Of a stretch of 64,000 nt of DNA, positions 17,565 through 25,082 are shown one piece after another (the first letter of the stretch is position 1; every line of letters starts with the position of its first letter). The position numbers were made by a program, and so were the translations under genes. Below the pieces are notes generated by a model. The model saw only the letters and a program-made list of their open reading frames with translations. It searched no databases and was not told the DNA's origin. The stretch comes from Ruegeria sp. YS9 (GTDB lineage Bacteria; Pseudomonadota; Alphaproteobacteria; Rhodobacterales; Rhodobacteraceae): assembly GCF_024628725.1 (NCBI RefSeq), contig NZ_CP102409.1, forward strand, positions 653,001 to 717,000, read 5' to 3'.

Positions 17565-18800
17565 TTACGCAGCTTCTTCGGCACTGCTGCCGAGGCTGTG
17601 AAGCGACTTCGCCAGCTTTGAGATTTCCCGGCGCAACGGGTTCTTGGCGGCCGCATTTGCCAGAGGCAGACCATGATCCCCACTTTGCATGACCGGTTTG
17701 CCACCATCAGGCAGCAGCAGGTCGATGGAGATTCCAAGGCTTTCCCCCATGCGTTTCACGCGGCTTTTCCCGTTCAGATCGGTAAATTTCGGCGCACGGT
17801 TCAACGCAAAGCGCAGCTTGTTGAATGGCAGTTCCTCTGCCTGCAACGCACGTTTCAGGCGCAGGGCATTCTGGGCGGACCGCATGTCCAACTCGATCAT
17901 GGCGAAATACACATGGGCGGCCTGCAAAACTGTTTCCGACCACAGGACCAGCGTCTTTGGCATGTCGACAATGACATAGTCGAAATGCGCGCGCGCCATG
18001 TCGATCACGCGCTGAATGTCTTCCGGAGTGATCAAGTCAAGCGGCACCATGTCGGACGGCGCCGTCAAAACCTGAAGCTTTTCTTCATATGTTTGAAGGG
18101 CTTGCGAGAATACTTCGCTGTCCATCGCGTCCGTGTCCGACAGCATTTCAAACACTGTCTCTCGTCGCGGCAGATCCAGATAGGTGGAAACGGTCCCGTA
18201 TTGCAGGTCCAGATCGATCAGGCACACGGTCGGCGCGTCTTTGTCCGAGACACAGGCCAGTTCCCAGGCCAGGTTAACGGCCAGTGTCGTTGCGCCGACT
18301 CCACCTGCAAGGCCCTGAACGACAAACAATGCGCCTTCCTTGGACGCGCCACCGGCCAGGGGAACGGCGGTCGCCTGTGCCACGGCAACCGGGTCGGGCT
18401 GCTTCATACGCTCGATGGCTTCCTGCAATTCGCCTTCGGGAAGAGGATAGGGGACGAACTCGTCGGCACCCTTGCGCAGCAGTTGGTGCAAAGACGCCGG
18501 AGTGACATCCTCGGCGATCAGAACAACTTTTACTTTCTTTTCATTGGCTTGAGTGATTATTTCACCCAGCAGAGACAGGTTGTCTTCGTCTTCTCCGTCG
18601 ATCGCCAGCGCTACGAATTCCAGCGTTTCAGCTTCGGGTTGGCTGAAAAAGGCCAACGCTTCTGCAAACCCCAGATCTCCCCAGCGCTCGCCCAAGATGG
18701 CTTCCATGTCTTCGATCAGAAGGTCGAAATTCTGAACATCCCGACTGATGGTGCAGGCCAAGATTGCTGTATTGTCGTCTTGCGGCGTCGCGCTGGTCAT
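17565..18800 (-). CDS. cpaE: pilus assembly ATPase CpaE/TadZ
   Basis: About 411 aa. The N-terminal half is an atypical receiver-like domain (LACTISRDVQNFDLLIEDME to about 130) and the C-terminal half a MinD/ParA-like ATPase. Its deviant P-loop QGLAGGVGATTLAVNLAWEL is followed by VCLIDLDLQYGTVSTYLDL and the switch region DYVIVDMPKT. CpaE/TadZ localises the pilus machinery to the pole. The ATG at 18800 is preferred to the GTG at 18806 because GAGGA stands 8 bases before it. A 199-base gap to the ompA-like gene holds its own promoter candidates. Confidence 0.92.
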   Translation of the reverse strand: MTSATPQDDNTAILACTISRDVQNFDLLIEDMEAILGERWGDLGFAEALAFFSQPEAETLEFVALAIDGEDEDNLSLLGEIITQANEKKVKVVLIAEDVTPASLHQLLRKGADEFVPYPLPEGELQEAIERMKQPDPVAVAQATAVPLAGGASKEGALFVVQGLAGGVGATTLAVNLAWELACVSDKDAPTVCLIDLDLQYGTVSTYLDLPRRETVFEMLSDTDAMDSEVFSQALQTYEEKLQVLTAPSDMVPLDLITPEDIQRVIDMARAHFDYVIVDMPKTLVLWSETVLQAAHVYFAMIELDMRSAQNALRLKRALQAEELPFNKLRFALNRAPKFTDLNGKSRVKRMGESLGISIDLLLPDGGKPVMQSGDHGLPLANAAAKNPLRREISKLAKSLHSLGSSAEEAA

Positions 18801-18964
18801 AAACACTATCCTCGTCGTGAGGGCTCAGCATGTCATATGAACGAAATCCGCCAGATGGATGTGCTGTCGCCCCAATACGGTCAAATTTGGCCGCAGGTCA
18901 CCCTATTGTTCACAATGTCGCTTTGAAGTTGGGCAAGAATTGGGCGCAAAAGAACCAATTGTAG

Positions 18965-18990
18965 GGAAATGGGCGACGATGCCGCCCATT
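18965..18990 (-). terminator. hairpin after the OmpA-like lipoprotein gene
   Basis: AAATGGGCG and CGCCCATTT pair around a short loop, 10 bases after the stop of the OmpA-like gene in its direction. There is no clear T-run, so termination strength is uncertain. It would separate the secretin unit from cpaE. Confidence 0.5.
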
Positions 18991-18999
18991 TCAAACGTA

Positions 19000-19629
19000 T
19001 TATCCACCGCTTCCAGCGTCCTGGGCGGTCACTTCCTGAATCGTGCTGACTGAGGTCGCGCTTTCCACATACTCGCGGTAAACGATCTCAGCGTATTTAC
19101 CGTCCAGAAGTTGCGGGTTGCGATCAACGAATCCTGAAACTTCGGTTACCGTTCTGCGATTCCTGCGATCGCGGTTCTGCGTTGCGATCAGCGGTTGCGT
19201 TTTGCCGAATGATACCACCGCCTCAAGCCGCGAGCGCGAGATACCCTGCTGCCCCAGAAACGCGACGACTGCTTGCGCGCGGCGAAGGCCTAGGCTTTTG
19301 TTGTAGCTGGTCGACCCCACGGCATCCGTATGCCCGTAAACGCGGAACCGGGCCTCGGGGAACTGTTTGATCCAGTCAGCCTGTTGCAAAAGAATGCGCT
19401 GAGCTGAAGCATCCAGTTGCGAGCTGTTGAACGCAAAGTTCACCTGGCTGGGTACATCCGCGGCAAACCTGCGGCTGAGAATTTGCGCATAGGTCAACTC
19501 GCCGCTTTGAACCTGGACGTTGTTGAGCGTCGCGTTTCCGAAAGTGCCTGCGTCGATCTCGTACCCGGCCTCGCGGGTACAGGCGGCGACAGCGACCGAA
19601 AGACCCAGTGTGATAATCCACTTATGCAT
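19000..19629 (-). CDS. OmpA-family lipoprotein in the tad cluster
   Basis: About 209 aa, with a short signal peptide ending in lipobox AVAAC (cysteine residue 17) and a C-terminal OmpA/MotB peptidoglycan-binding domain. FAFNSSQLDASAQRIL, RVYGHTDAVGSTSYN and LGLRRAQAVVAFL are its signature blocks, with RRNRRTVTEV closing. MHKWIITLGL is chosen as start because AGGAGG lies just upstream; an earlier codon at 19650 would overlap the secretin gene. It takes the position of CpaD between secretin and CpaE, so it may anchor the secretin to the cell wall (inference). Confidence 0.9.
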   Translation of the reverse strand: MHKWIITLGLSVAVAACTREAGYEIDAGTFGNATLNNVQVQSGELTYAQILSRRFAADVPSQVNFAFNSSQLDASAQRILLQQADWIKQFPEARFRVYGHTDAVGSTSYNKSLGLRRAQAVVAFLGQQGISRSRLEAVVSFGKTQPLIATQNRDRRNRRTVTEVSGFVDRNPQLLDGKYAEIVYREYVESATSVSTIQEVTAQDAGSGG

Positions 19630-19646
19630 TGGTCCTATCCTCCTGA

Positions 19647-21053
19647 TCAATCTAGGACGTAGCCGTAGGAGCTGCCGAAGTTCTGTTTGGCAACCTCTGA
19701 CGCTCCGCCGGCGCCCGTACGCTGTGTGCGCGCCACCCGGCCGTTCAAGAACAAGTCAAATTCGCTGGGCGGTTTGACCCGATCGGTTGGAAGCGCAAGA
19801 GTTTCGCCCCGAGTCGGTGAAACCAGATGCGCCGTGATGATAACGACGAGTTCACTTTGCTCGCGCTGGTAGTTGGCGCTGCGGAACAACGCGCCCAGAA
19901 CCGGCACATCTCCCAACCATGGAATCTGGTTGCTCAGATCCGCGAAATTGTCCTGGATCAGGCCTGCAATGGCAAAGCTTTCACCATCGCGAAGTTCGAT
20001 CGTTGTTTTTGCCCGGCGAGTGATGAAACTGGGAACCGAATCCCCGTTGATGGTGAAATCCGAGGTTTGATCGATACTTGAAACGGCCGTGCCCATTTCA
20101 AGATTGATCAGATCGCCGTCCACGACGCGTGGAATAAAGTCCATCTCGACGCCGAAGGCCTTGTATTCGATGGCCACAACGCCGTCATCCTGCGGTACCG
20201 GAATGGGGACTTCGCCACCGGCCAGGAATGATGCCTCCTGGCCGGACAGAGCGGACAGATTCGGCTCGGCCAGGCTGCGGGCCAACCCCTTGGCTTCCAG
20301 TGCTTCCAGCAACAGGCGAACCTGCGTCGAACCCGCGCCGAACCCAAACAGGATTGCGCCTGTATTGGCCTGAACAGTCGGAATGTTGTTCGCCAAAGCG
20401 TTGTTCAGCGCGAACTGGTTGTTGAGCGTATTGATGCCCCCCGTAACGTCACTTCCGCCGAAACCAAGCGATGCCGTCAGGCTTTTGGCGACCGAGCGGT
20501 TCATCTCGGCAAAGCGGACTTTCAGCATGACCTGCTGGACACCACCGACCGACATCAGGTTCGAGACACGATCGGGGGCATACCGTTCAGCCAGTTCCAG
20601 CGCGCGTGCCAGTTTGGCCGAGCTGGAGATCGTACCGGACAAAACAATACCATCATTGGCTGTGCGAACCTCGATGGGTTCGTTGGGCAGGATCTGACGC
20701 AGACGTTCCTTGAATTCCGTAACATCCGGTGCGACCCGGACGCGGACATTGGCCAAAAGATTGCCCGCGCCGTCAAACAGCGTCAGCGTGGTCAGGCCCG
20801 GGGCCTTGCCCAGAACATAGATCGTGCGCTCCGACAAAGAAGAGATATCGGCAATGCCGGCGTTGGCAATGCTGAGCTCTGCGAAAGGTTGCTCGCTTTC
20901 TACGACGATTGCGCGGTTCATCGGGACATCAAGTGTTTCCACCGTCCCTTTTTTCACCACGCGTAAAGTTTCAGCCCAGGCGGTGTCGCCAATGGGGGCC
21001 ATAACAAGCGACAACCCCAGCAGGGTTGCGCTGATCCAGGAACGTATTGTCAT
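19647..21053 (-). CDS. cpaC: Tad/type II-III secretin (CpaC/RcpA)
   Basis: About 468 aa, the outer-membrane channel for the Flp pilus. A signal peptide ends around AWAETLRVV. It is followed by the N-terminal pilus-assembly and BON-like domains (AELSIANAGIADISSLSERTI; RQILPNEPIEVR) and the secretin domain with VGGVQQVMLKVRFAEMNRS, PNLSALSGQEASFLAGGEVP and GLIQDNFADLSNQIPWLGDV. The start MTIRSW has AGGCAGG before it. It is followed after 17 bases by the OmpA-like lipoprotein. A strong terminator lies between cpaB and this gene, so it needs a promoter in 21054-21190 or read-through. Confidence 0.94.
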   Translation of the reverse strand: MTIRSWISATLLGLSLVMAPIGDTAWAETLRVVKKGTVETLDVPMNRAIVVESEQPFAELSIANAGIADISSLSERTIYVLGKAPGLTTLTLFDGAGNLLANVRVRVAPDVTEFKERLRQILPNEPIEVRTANDGIVLSGTISSSAKLARALELAERYAPDRVSNLMSVGGVQQVMLKVRFAEMNRSVAKSLTASLGFGGSDVTGGINTLNNQFALNNALANNIPTVQANTGAILFGFGAGSTQVRLLLEALEAKGLARSLAEPNLSALSGQEASFLAGGEVPIPVPQDDGVVAIEYKAFGVEMDFIPRVVDGDLINLEMGTAVSSIDQTSDFTINGDSVPSFITRRAKTTIELRDGESFAIAGLIQDNFADLSNQIPWLGDVPVLGALFRSANYQREQSELVVIITAHLVSPTRGETLALPTDRVKPPSEFDLFLNGRVARTQRTGAGGASEVAKQNFGSSYGYVLD

Positions 21054-21190
21054 GTGACCTGCCTCTCCGATCACGCCTCGTTTTTTTGGGTCTTATGCCC
21101 TATGGGATGAGAGACTGCGCGAATTCCGAATTTATTGCAATAATCAATGGTTTCCGTAAGTTTCCTTATGTGGGTAATTGGCAACAATCG

Positions 21191-21222
21191 CAAAAAAATG
21201 AGCCGCACCAAGGGTGCGGCTC
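21191..21222 (-). terminator. strong Rho-independent terminator after cpaB
   Basis: A perfect 10-bp stem GAGCCGCACC/GGTGCGGCTC with a 3-base loop, followed on the minus strand by seven T. It begins 27 bases after the cpaB stop and precedes the secretin gene by 138 bases. Confidence 0.93.
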
Positions 21223-21248
21223 TGAACCTGTAACGTTCTGAATTGGCG

Positions 21249-22127
21249 TCAATTTGTGCAGGGGATAGGCACATTTACGATTTCGCCACCACGGCGGATG
21301 CGTGTTGTGCATACCTTTTCGATTTTTGCCTCGGGTTCCGGGGCAGTTTTCTGAATTCCCAACAGCTTGTTTTGGTCCACCTCAATCGTGGACGCAACGG
21401 ATTCATCCTGTACCCCAACCAAAGCCAGGGAAAGACGCCCCGTGTTCTGGGCCTGTGCCAGCGCGGCGACCTGTTCCGGTGTGGCCGCAACCGTAACTGT
21501 ACGTGCAATGGTCGTGTTGGTGACGTCCGAGCCAGCGGTCTGGTCGACGGCAATGAGTTGCACGTTGGTTTCGATCAGTCGAGTGATTCCGCCGCTGCTC
21601 CCTTCGATCGTTCCACTGGAACCGGTCCAATAGATGTCGACAGTGTCTCCGGGCCGCAGGAATCCGGAAACGCCCGAGGCCACGTCAACGCTGATTGCGA
21701 AGGCGCGCATACCTTTTTCAAGACGTGACGTCAGCCCGGCTTTTTCGCCCGGACGAGTGATCTTGACCTCCATGATCGCTTCGTCTTTTTCCATTGCCCT
21801 CAAAACGAAACGTTCATTTGCGCCGCTTTCGGGGAACAGGGCTGTGAGCTCGGTGAATGTACCTTCGGGGATCGCGTTTTCCGGCCAGTCAACAGCGCGG
21901 ATATCTTCCTCTGTCAACCGCTCGCCGTATTTCAGAGCGCGATTCGACACAAAGACAGTGACAGTTGGAACGACATCAACTTTGGCATTGGCCAGGGCCT
22001 CTTCCGCGGCAAGTCTTTGGCGTGCCAACTCGCTTTGGTATTCCGCGATATAGTTTCGCGCCATGTAGACGGCGCCCCCGGCCAGTGCAATGCCGACAAT
22101 CAGGACAAGTCCGAAAACTGCTCGCAT
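21249..22127 (-). CDS. cpaB: Flp pilus assembly protein CpaB/RcpC
   Basis: A 292-aa protein with one N-terminal membrane segment (about 4-26), a coiled stretch, and an SAF domain (VTVFVSNRALKYGERLTEEDI, then KITRPGEKAGLTSRLEKGMRAFAISVD) that probably contacts peptidoglycan. The C-terminal RcpC domain with FLRPGDTVDIYWTG and a VTVAATPEQVAALAQA block follows. It acts in the periplasm with the secretin. It is the first gene after the pilins, with 290 bases upstream and a terminator behind, so it is probably a single-gene unit. Confidence 0.92.
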   Translation of the reverse strand: MRAVFGLVLIVGIALAGGAVYMARNYIAEYQSELARQRLAAEEALANAKVDVVPTVTVFVSNRALKYGERLTEEDIRAVDWPENAIPEGTFTELTALFPESGANERFVLRAMEKDEAIMEVKITRPGEKAGLTSRLEKGMRAFAISVDVASGVSGFLRPGDTVDIYWTGSSGTIEGSSGGITRLIETNVQLIAVDQTAGSDVTNTTIARTVTVAATPEQVAALAQAQNTGRLSLALVGVQDESVASTIEVDQNKLLGIQKTAPEPEAKIEKVCTTRIRRGGEIVNVPIPCTN

Positions 22128-22325
22128 GCGTGTACCTCATTCTTTTGTTTGGTCGAATACTTAGCGGCCAAGGAACCACATTGAAACAGCCTATTTGCTA
22201 ACCGCAAATTGTGTCGAAATGTGGGACAAATATGCCTGATTGTCAGATTCTGCGCCATCTTCCGCACAATTCTTCATGGTGAGCGTTGCCTTTCCTCACG
22301 ATTGCCAGCGGATCGTGCGCAACAA

Positions 22326-22356
22326 AAGAGCGCCGCACCCCATGGGCGCAGCGCTT
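22326..22356 (-). terminator. imperfect terminator after first Flp pilin gene
   Basis: On the minus strand AAAGCGC-TGCGCCC and GGGTGCG-GCGCTCTTT fold into a long hairpin with a small bulge, followed by TTTTGTTG. It lies about 60 bases after the pilin stop. Confidence 0.6.
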
Positions 22357-22417
22357 TGCGTCGAAACGGTTAACGTAACGTCTTTGGAAAACAGCTGATG
22401 CGTACACCTGCCGCGAC

Positions 22418-22657
22418 TTAGTTTCCGCCGCCAGCGGTTCCCGCCGTGATAATACCAGACGGTGCAGTGTTCGACCCGGTGCTGACGACGGCGCTGTTCA
22501 TGGCCCCGTTGATATTGCCGCCCATGCTGTTGACGCTTGAGCTGATGACAAGGTAGGTCGCGCCCGACAATCCGATGACCACGGCGGTCAATACCACCCA
22601 GTCAACTGTCACCGCTCCTGCTTCGTCGGATTTAAACTGATTAAGGAACCTGAACAT
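22418..22657 (-). CDS. flp: Flp family type IVb pilin (copy 1)
   Basis: A 79-aa prepilin. A charged leader MFRFLNQFKSDEAG ends at a glycine (G14), the predicted CpaA cleavage site. The mature protein begins AVTVDWVVLTA and continues as one hydrophobic helix, then a Ser/Gly/Ala-rich tail. The usual Flp motif has Glu-Tyr at mature positions +5/+6; here Asp-Trp stands there, a variant shared by copy 2. It has its own upstream region and terminator, consistent with high monocistronic expression. Confidence 0.9.
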   Translation of the reverse strand: MFRFLNQFKSDEAGAVTVDWVVLTAVVIGLSGATYLVISSSVNSMGGNINGAMNSAVVSTGSNTAPSGIITAGTAGGGN

Positions 22658-22968
22658 GTGCTTATCTCCAAATACGTCGCGTCAGTGCCACCGACAGGTT
22701 GGCGCATAACTGGTTCGCGCGGATGGCGAAATTTGGGCTAAATATTGATTTCGAAGGAAATTTTGGTCTCAGACGGAGACCGCGCGTGTGTCGAATTGAT
22801 CGGGATAGAAGAAACACAGGGGTTGCAGCAAAATACCCCGGGCGTCGCGAAGGTTTGGATGACTTGCGCGCAGGCCGGAACCTGTGCGCCTGGGATTGGG
22901 CAGTTTCAGGTCACAAAAAAAGGCCGCGCCCGTTGAGCGCGGCCTTGAAAAATCTTCAGGTCAGCAAC
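22658..22968 (-). promoter_or_regulatory. intergenic region upstream of flp copy 1
   Basis: 311 bases without a supportable gene. It contains the terminator of copy 2 (22914-22948), the upstream region of copy 1 with a GGAGATAAG ribosome site just before its ATG, and a motif GCGAAATTTGGGCTAAATAT at 22726-22745 that recurs upstream of cpaB. Confidence 0.5.
22914..22948 (-). terminator. Rho-independent terminator after second Flp pilin gene
   Basis: Stem AAGGCCGCGC/GCGCGGCCTT with a short loop, followed on the minus strand by seven T. It lies about 20 bases after the stop of flp copy 2. It is one of the strongest terminators in the window. Confidence 0.92.
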
Positions 22969-23199
22969 TTACTTGCTTTTGCCTTCGCCGGTGATACCAC
23001 CTGTCGCGGTGTTGCTGCCGGTGCTCAGCGATGCGGCGTTCAGCGCTTCGTTTACGCCGGTTGCCAGGCCAGTGGCGCCAGCCGAGATCTGCTGATATGC
23101 AACGGCGGCCAGGCCGATGACTGCTGCGGTCAGAACAACCCAGTCAACTGTTACTGCGCCGTCTTCGTCTTTGCGGAAGTTCTTGATGAACTTGATCAT
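22969..23199 (-). CDS. flp: Flp family type IVb pilin (copy 2)
   Basis: A 76-aa prepilin. The leader MIKFIKNFRKDEDG is cut after G14, and the mature part begins AVTVDWVVLTA as in copy 1. The helix then diverges (AVIGLAAVAYQQISAGATG), and the tail is Thr/Gly/Ser-rich with GSNTATGGITGEGKSK. The identical start but different exposed C-terminus suggests major and minor pilins or antigenic variants. AGGAGG is placed well before the ATG, and a strong terminator follows, as expected for an abundant pilin. Confidence 0.92.
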   Translation of the reverse strand: MIKFIKNFRKDEDGAVTVDWVVLTAAVIGLAAVAYQQISAGATGLATGVNEALNAASLSTGSNTATGGITGEGKSK

Positions 23200-23552
23200 G
23201 TTACGTCCCTCCTAAAGGATCAAAAAGAGTTTAACAAACCTCGGCGTCTTTCAGAGCTTTCTCTCTCAGTCCGCTCATGTCCGTCTCGGTATGGGACTAT
23301 GTTTGACTGTTGGGCATGGCAGGAATTGGGCCAAACACCGATTTTTTTTCGCGCAGCTTAACTTTTTGGTTATAAATTGGATAACCATATGAAAATAAAG
23401 GGTAAAAAAATCACCACGATTGAGCCGAAGGCTCTGTAGCGATGCAAAATTGCGCCAAATGAGGCGAAACTGCCCCATTTCGCTTTGTTTTTCTGGCCTT
23501 GCGGGAAGATTCGGGGTTCAAATCGCCTAAAAAGAAAACACGAGGCAGGCAA
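23200..23552. promoter_or_regulatory. divergent control region between flp copy 2 and the lytic transglycosylase
   Basis: 353 bases without a gene, AT-rich at 23340-23410. It contains the AGGAGG of flp copy 2, a motif GGCAGGAATTGGGCCAAA (23318-23335) recurring upstream of cpaE, an inverted repeat GGTTAT-N7-ATAACC (23368-23386), and a GCCCCATTTCGC element (23472-23483) 70 bases before the transglycosylase ATG. Promoters for both directions must lie here. Confidence 0.55.
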
Positions 23553-24419
23553 ATGAATCTCCGGAACGCACTTCAATGCGCCGGTGTGCTGGCGTTTCTG
23601 ATATCGGGCACCGCATCCGTAAATGCGACCGAGACAGAGCCGCGCGGCGTATACAAACGCGTCAAAGCCCCAAAACCCGGTGAACGTCCGCGTGTGACCG
23701 TGCAGATCACACCGGAAGAACACGCAGCCAAGCCTTCAGCGCCCAGCACGGGCACTGAACTGGTGGTGCCGGAAATCATCGCGCGCACCAAAGTCGCTCC
23801 GCTGCCCGCGCCCGGTGCGGAGGTCAAACGAGACCCCAATGGATCGTACAAGGCTTTCTGGAACCGGATTTCACCGCACATTGATGAAGGCGGGGCCGGG
23901 CGGCTTGACGCGGCCATCAACGCCCTGGCCGCAACCAACGTGAGATCACCGCGACTGCAATCGCTGCAAGATATCGCAAAGGAACGCGGGATTGAGATCC
24001 TTCGTTCCACTGTGGGAACCAATGTTTCACCTGCGCTGGTGCTTGCGGTCATCTCGGTGGAATCGGCCGGGCGTGCAGACGCGGTCAGTTCCGCAGGCGC
24101 GCAGGGGCTCATGCAGTTGATGCCCGCCACGGCGGCCAGATTCGGGGTAAAGGACAGCCTTCAGCCCTCTGAGAACATTGCGGGCGGTGTAAAATACCTC
24201 AACTGGCTGATGGAAGAGTTCGGGAATGATCCAATACTTGTATTGGCTGGATACAACGCGGGTGAGGGGGCCGTACGCAAACACAGCGGCGTGCCGCCCT
24301 ATGCTGAAACCCGAGACTACGTGCCAAAAGTCCTCGCCGCGTTCCAGATCGCGCGGGCCTTGTGCACGACGCCGCCGGACCTGATTTCCGACGGCTGTGT
24401 TTTTCAGACTTCCAACTAA
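23553..24419 (+). CDS. lytic transglycosylase (SLT domain), secreted
   Basis: A 288-aa protein with a signal peptide of about 26 residues (MNLRNALQCAGVLAFL to VNA|TET). A proline/lysine-rich linker precedes a C-terminal SLT fold. The catalytic glutamate is in ALVLAVISVESAGRADA; SSAGAQGLMQLMPATAARFG and AGYNAGEGAVRKHSGVPPY are the standard motifs. It cleaves murein and may open the wall for the divergently encoded tad pilus (inference from position). The start at 23553 follows GAGGCAGG; an upstream in-frame codon would remove the signal peptide from the N-terminus. Confidence 0.93.
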   Translation: MNLRNALQCAGVLAFLISGTASVNATETEPRGVYKRVKAPKPGERPRVTVQITPEEHAAKPSAPSTGTELVVPEIIARTKVAPLPAPGAEVKRDPNGSYKAFWNRISPHIDEGGAGRLDAAINALAATNVRSPRLQSLQDIAKERGIEILRSTVGTNVSPALVLAVISVESAGRADAVSSAGAQGLMQLMPATAARFGVKDSLQPSENIAGGVKYLNWLMEEFGNDPILVLAGYNAGEGAVRKHSGVPPYAETRDYVPKVLAAFQIARALCTTPPDLISDGCVFQTSN

Positions 24420-24448
24420 AAAGGCCCGCGCGATCTGGCGGGCCTTTG
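24417..24448. terminator. bidirectional terminator between the transglycosylase gene and scoB
   Basis: AAAGGCCCGC/GCGGGCCTTT stem with a short loop, T-rich on both sides of the convergent stops. It serves the plus-strand SLT gene and the minus-strand CoA-transferase pair. Confidence 0.88.
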
Positions 24449-24455
24449 CAATTGA

Positions 24456-25082
24456 TCAGGAAACGATTGTCGCTTCCGTCGCGGCGCGCAGCTCGCCTTC
24501 GCTGACACCTTCCGCCAGTTCGACGATTTTCAGACCGCCTTCGACCACATCCAGCACACCCAGATTGGTGATGATGCGATCCACGACGCCCTTTCCGGTC
24601 AATGGCAGGGTGCATTCCTTCAGCACCTTGCTGTCGCCGTGCTTGTTGGTGTGGTCCATCACCACGATGACCCGTCCGACGCCTGCAACCAGGTCCATCG
24701 CGCCGCCCATGCCTTTCACCAGCTTGCCGGGGATCATCCAGTTGGCCAGATCGCCTTTCTCATCGACCTCCATCGCGCCCAGGATCGCCGCCGCGATCTT
24801 GCCGCCGCGGATCATGGCGAAGGACGTGGCGCTGTCGAAATAGGCCGTGCGGGACAACTCGGTGATCGTCTGCTTGCCCGCATTGATCAGGTCCGGGTCT
24901 TCTTCGCCCTCAAAGGGGAAGGGGCCCATGCCCAGCATGCCGTTTTCCGATTGCAGCGTGATGTCCTTGTCACCCACATAGTTTGCCACCAGCGTCGGGA
25001 TGCCGATGCCGAGGTTCACATACATGCCGTCTTCCAGTTCCTCTGCCGCGCGTGCGGCCATCTGATTGCGGTCCCAGGGCAT
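24456..25082 (-). CDS. scoB: 3-oxoacid CoA-transferase subunit B
   Basis: A 208-aa subunit of a succinyl-CoA:3-ketoacid-type CoA-transferase. GIGIPTLVANYV and the SENGMLGMGP block contain the catalytic glutamate (E46), which forms the enzyme-CoA thioester. It supports ketone body or polyhydroxybutyrate-derived acetoacetate use. Its ATG overlaps the subunit A stop (TAATG), so translation is coupled. Substrate range (acetoacetate versus other 3-oxo acids) cannot be fixed from sequence. Confidence 0.93.
   Translation of the reverse strand: MPWDRNQMAARAAEELEDGMYVNLGIGIPTLVANYVGDKDITLQSENGMLGMGPFPFEGEEDPDLINAGKQTITELSRTAYFDSATSFAMIRGGKIAAAILGAMEVDEKGDLANWMIPGKLVKGMGGAMDLVAGVGRVIVVMDHTNKHGDSKVLKECTLPLTGKGVVDRIITNLGVLDVVEGGLKIVELAEGVSEGELRAATEATIVS

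Noticed and set aside
22745..22936. A 63-aa plus-strand ORF in the pilin intergenic region
   Set aside because: TTG start without a ribosome site, ends inside the terminator of flp copy 2 and runs against the transcription direction.
23359..23390. CtrA-like TTAA-N7-TTAA site near the pilin control region
   Set aside because: The spacing is 8 and the second half-site is TTAT, so the consensus is not met.
23505..23530. T-arm-like GGTTCAAATC suggesting a tRNA
   Set aside because: The flanking bases do not pair as a T-stem and no acceptor stem or anticodon arm is present upstream.
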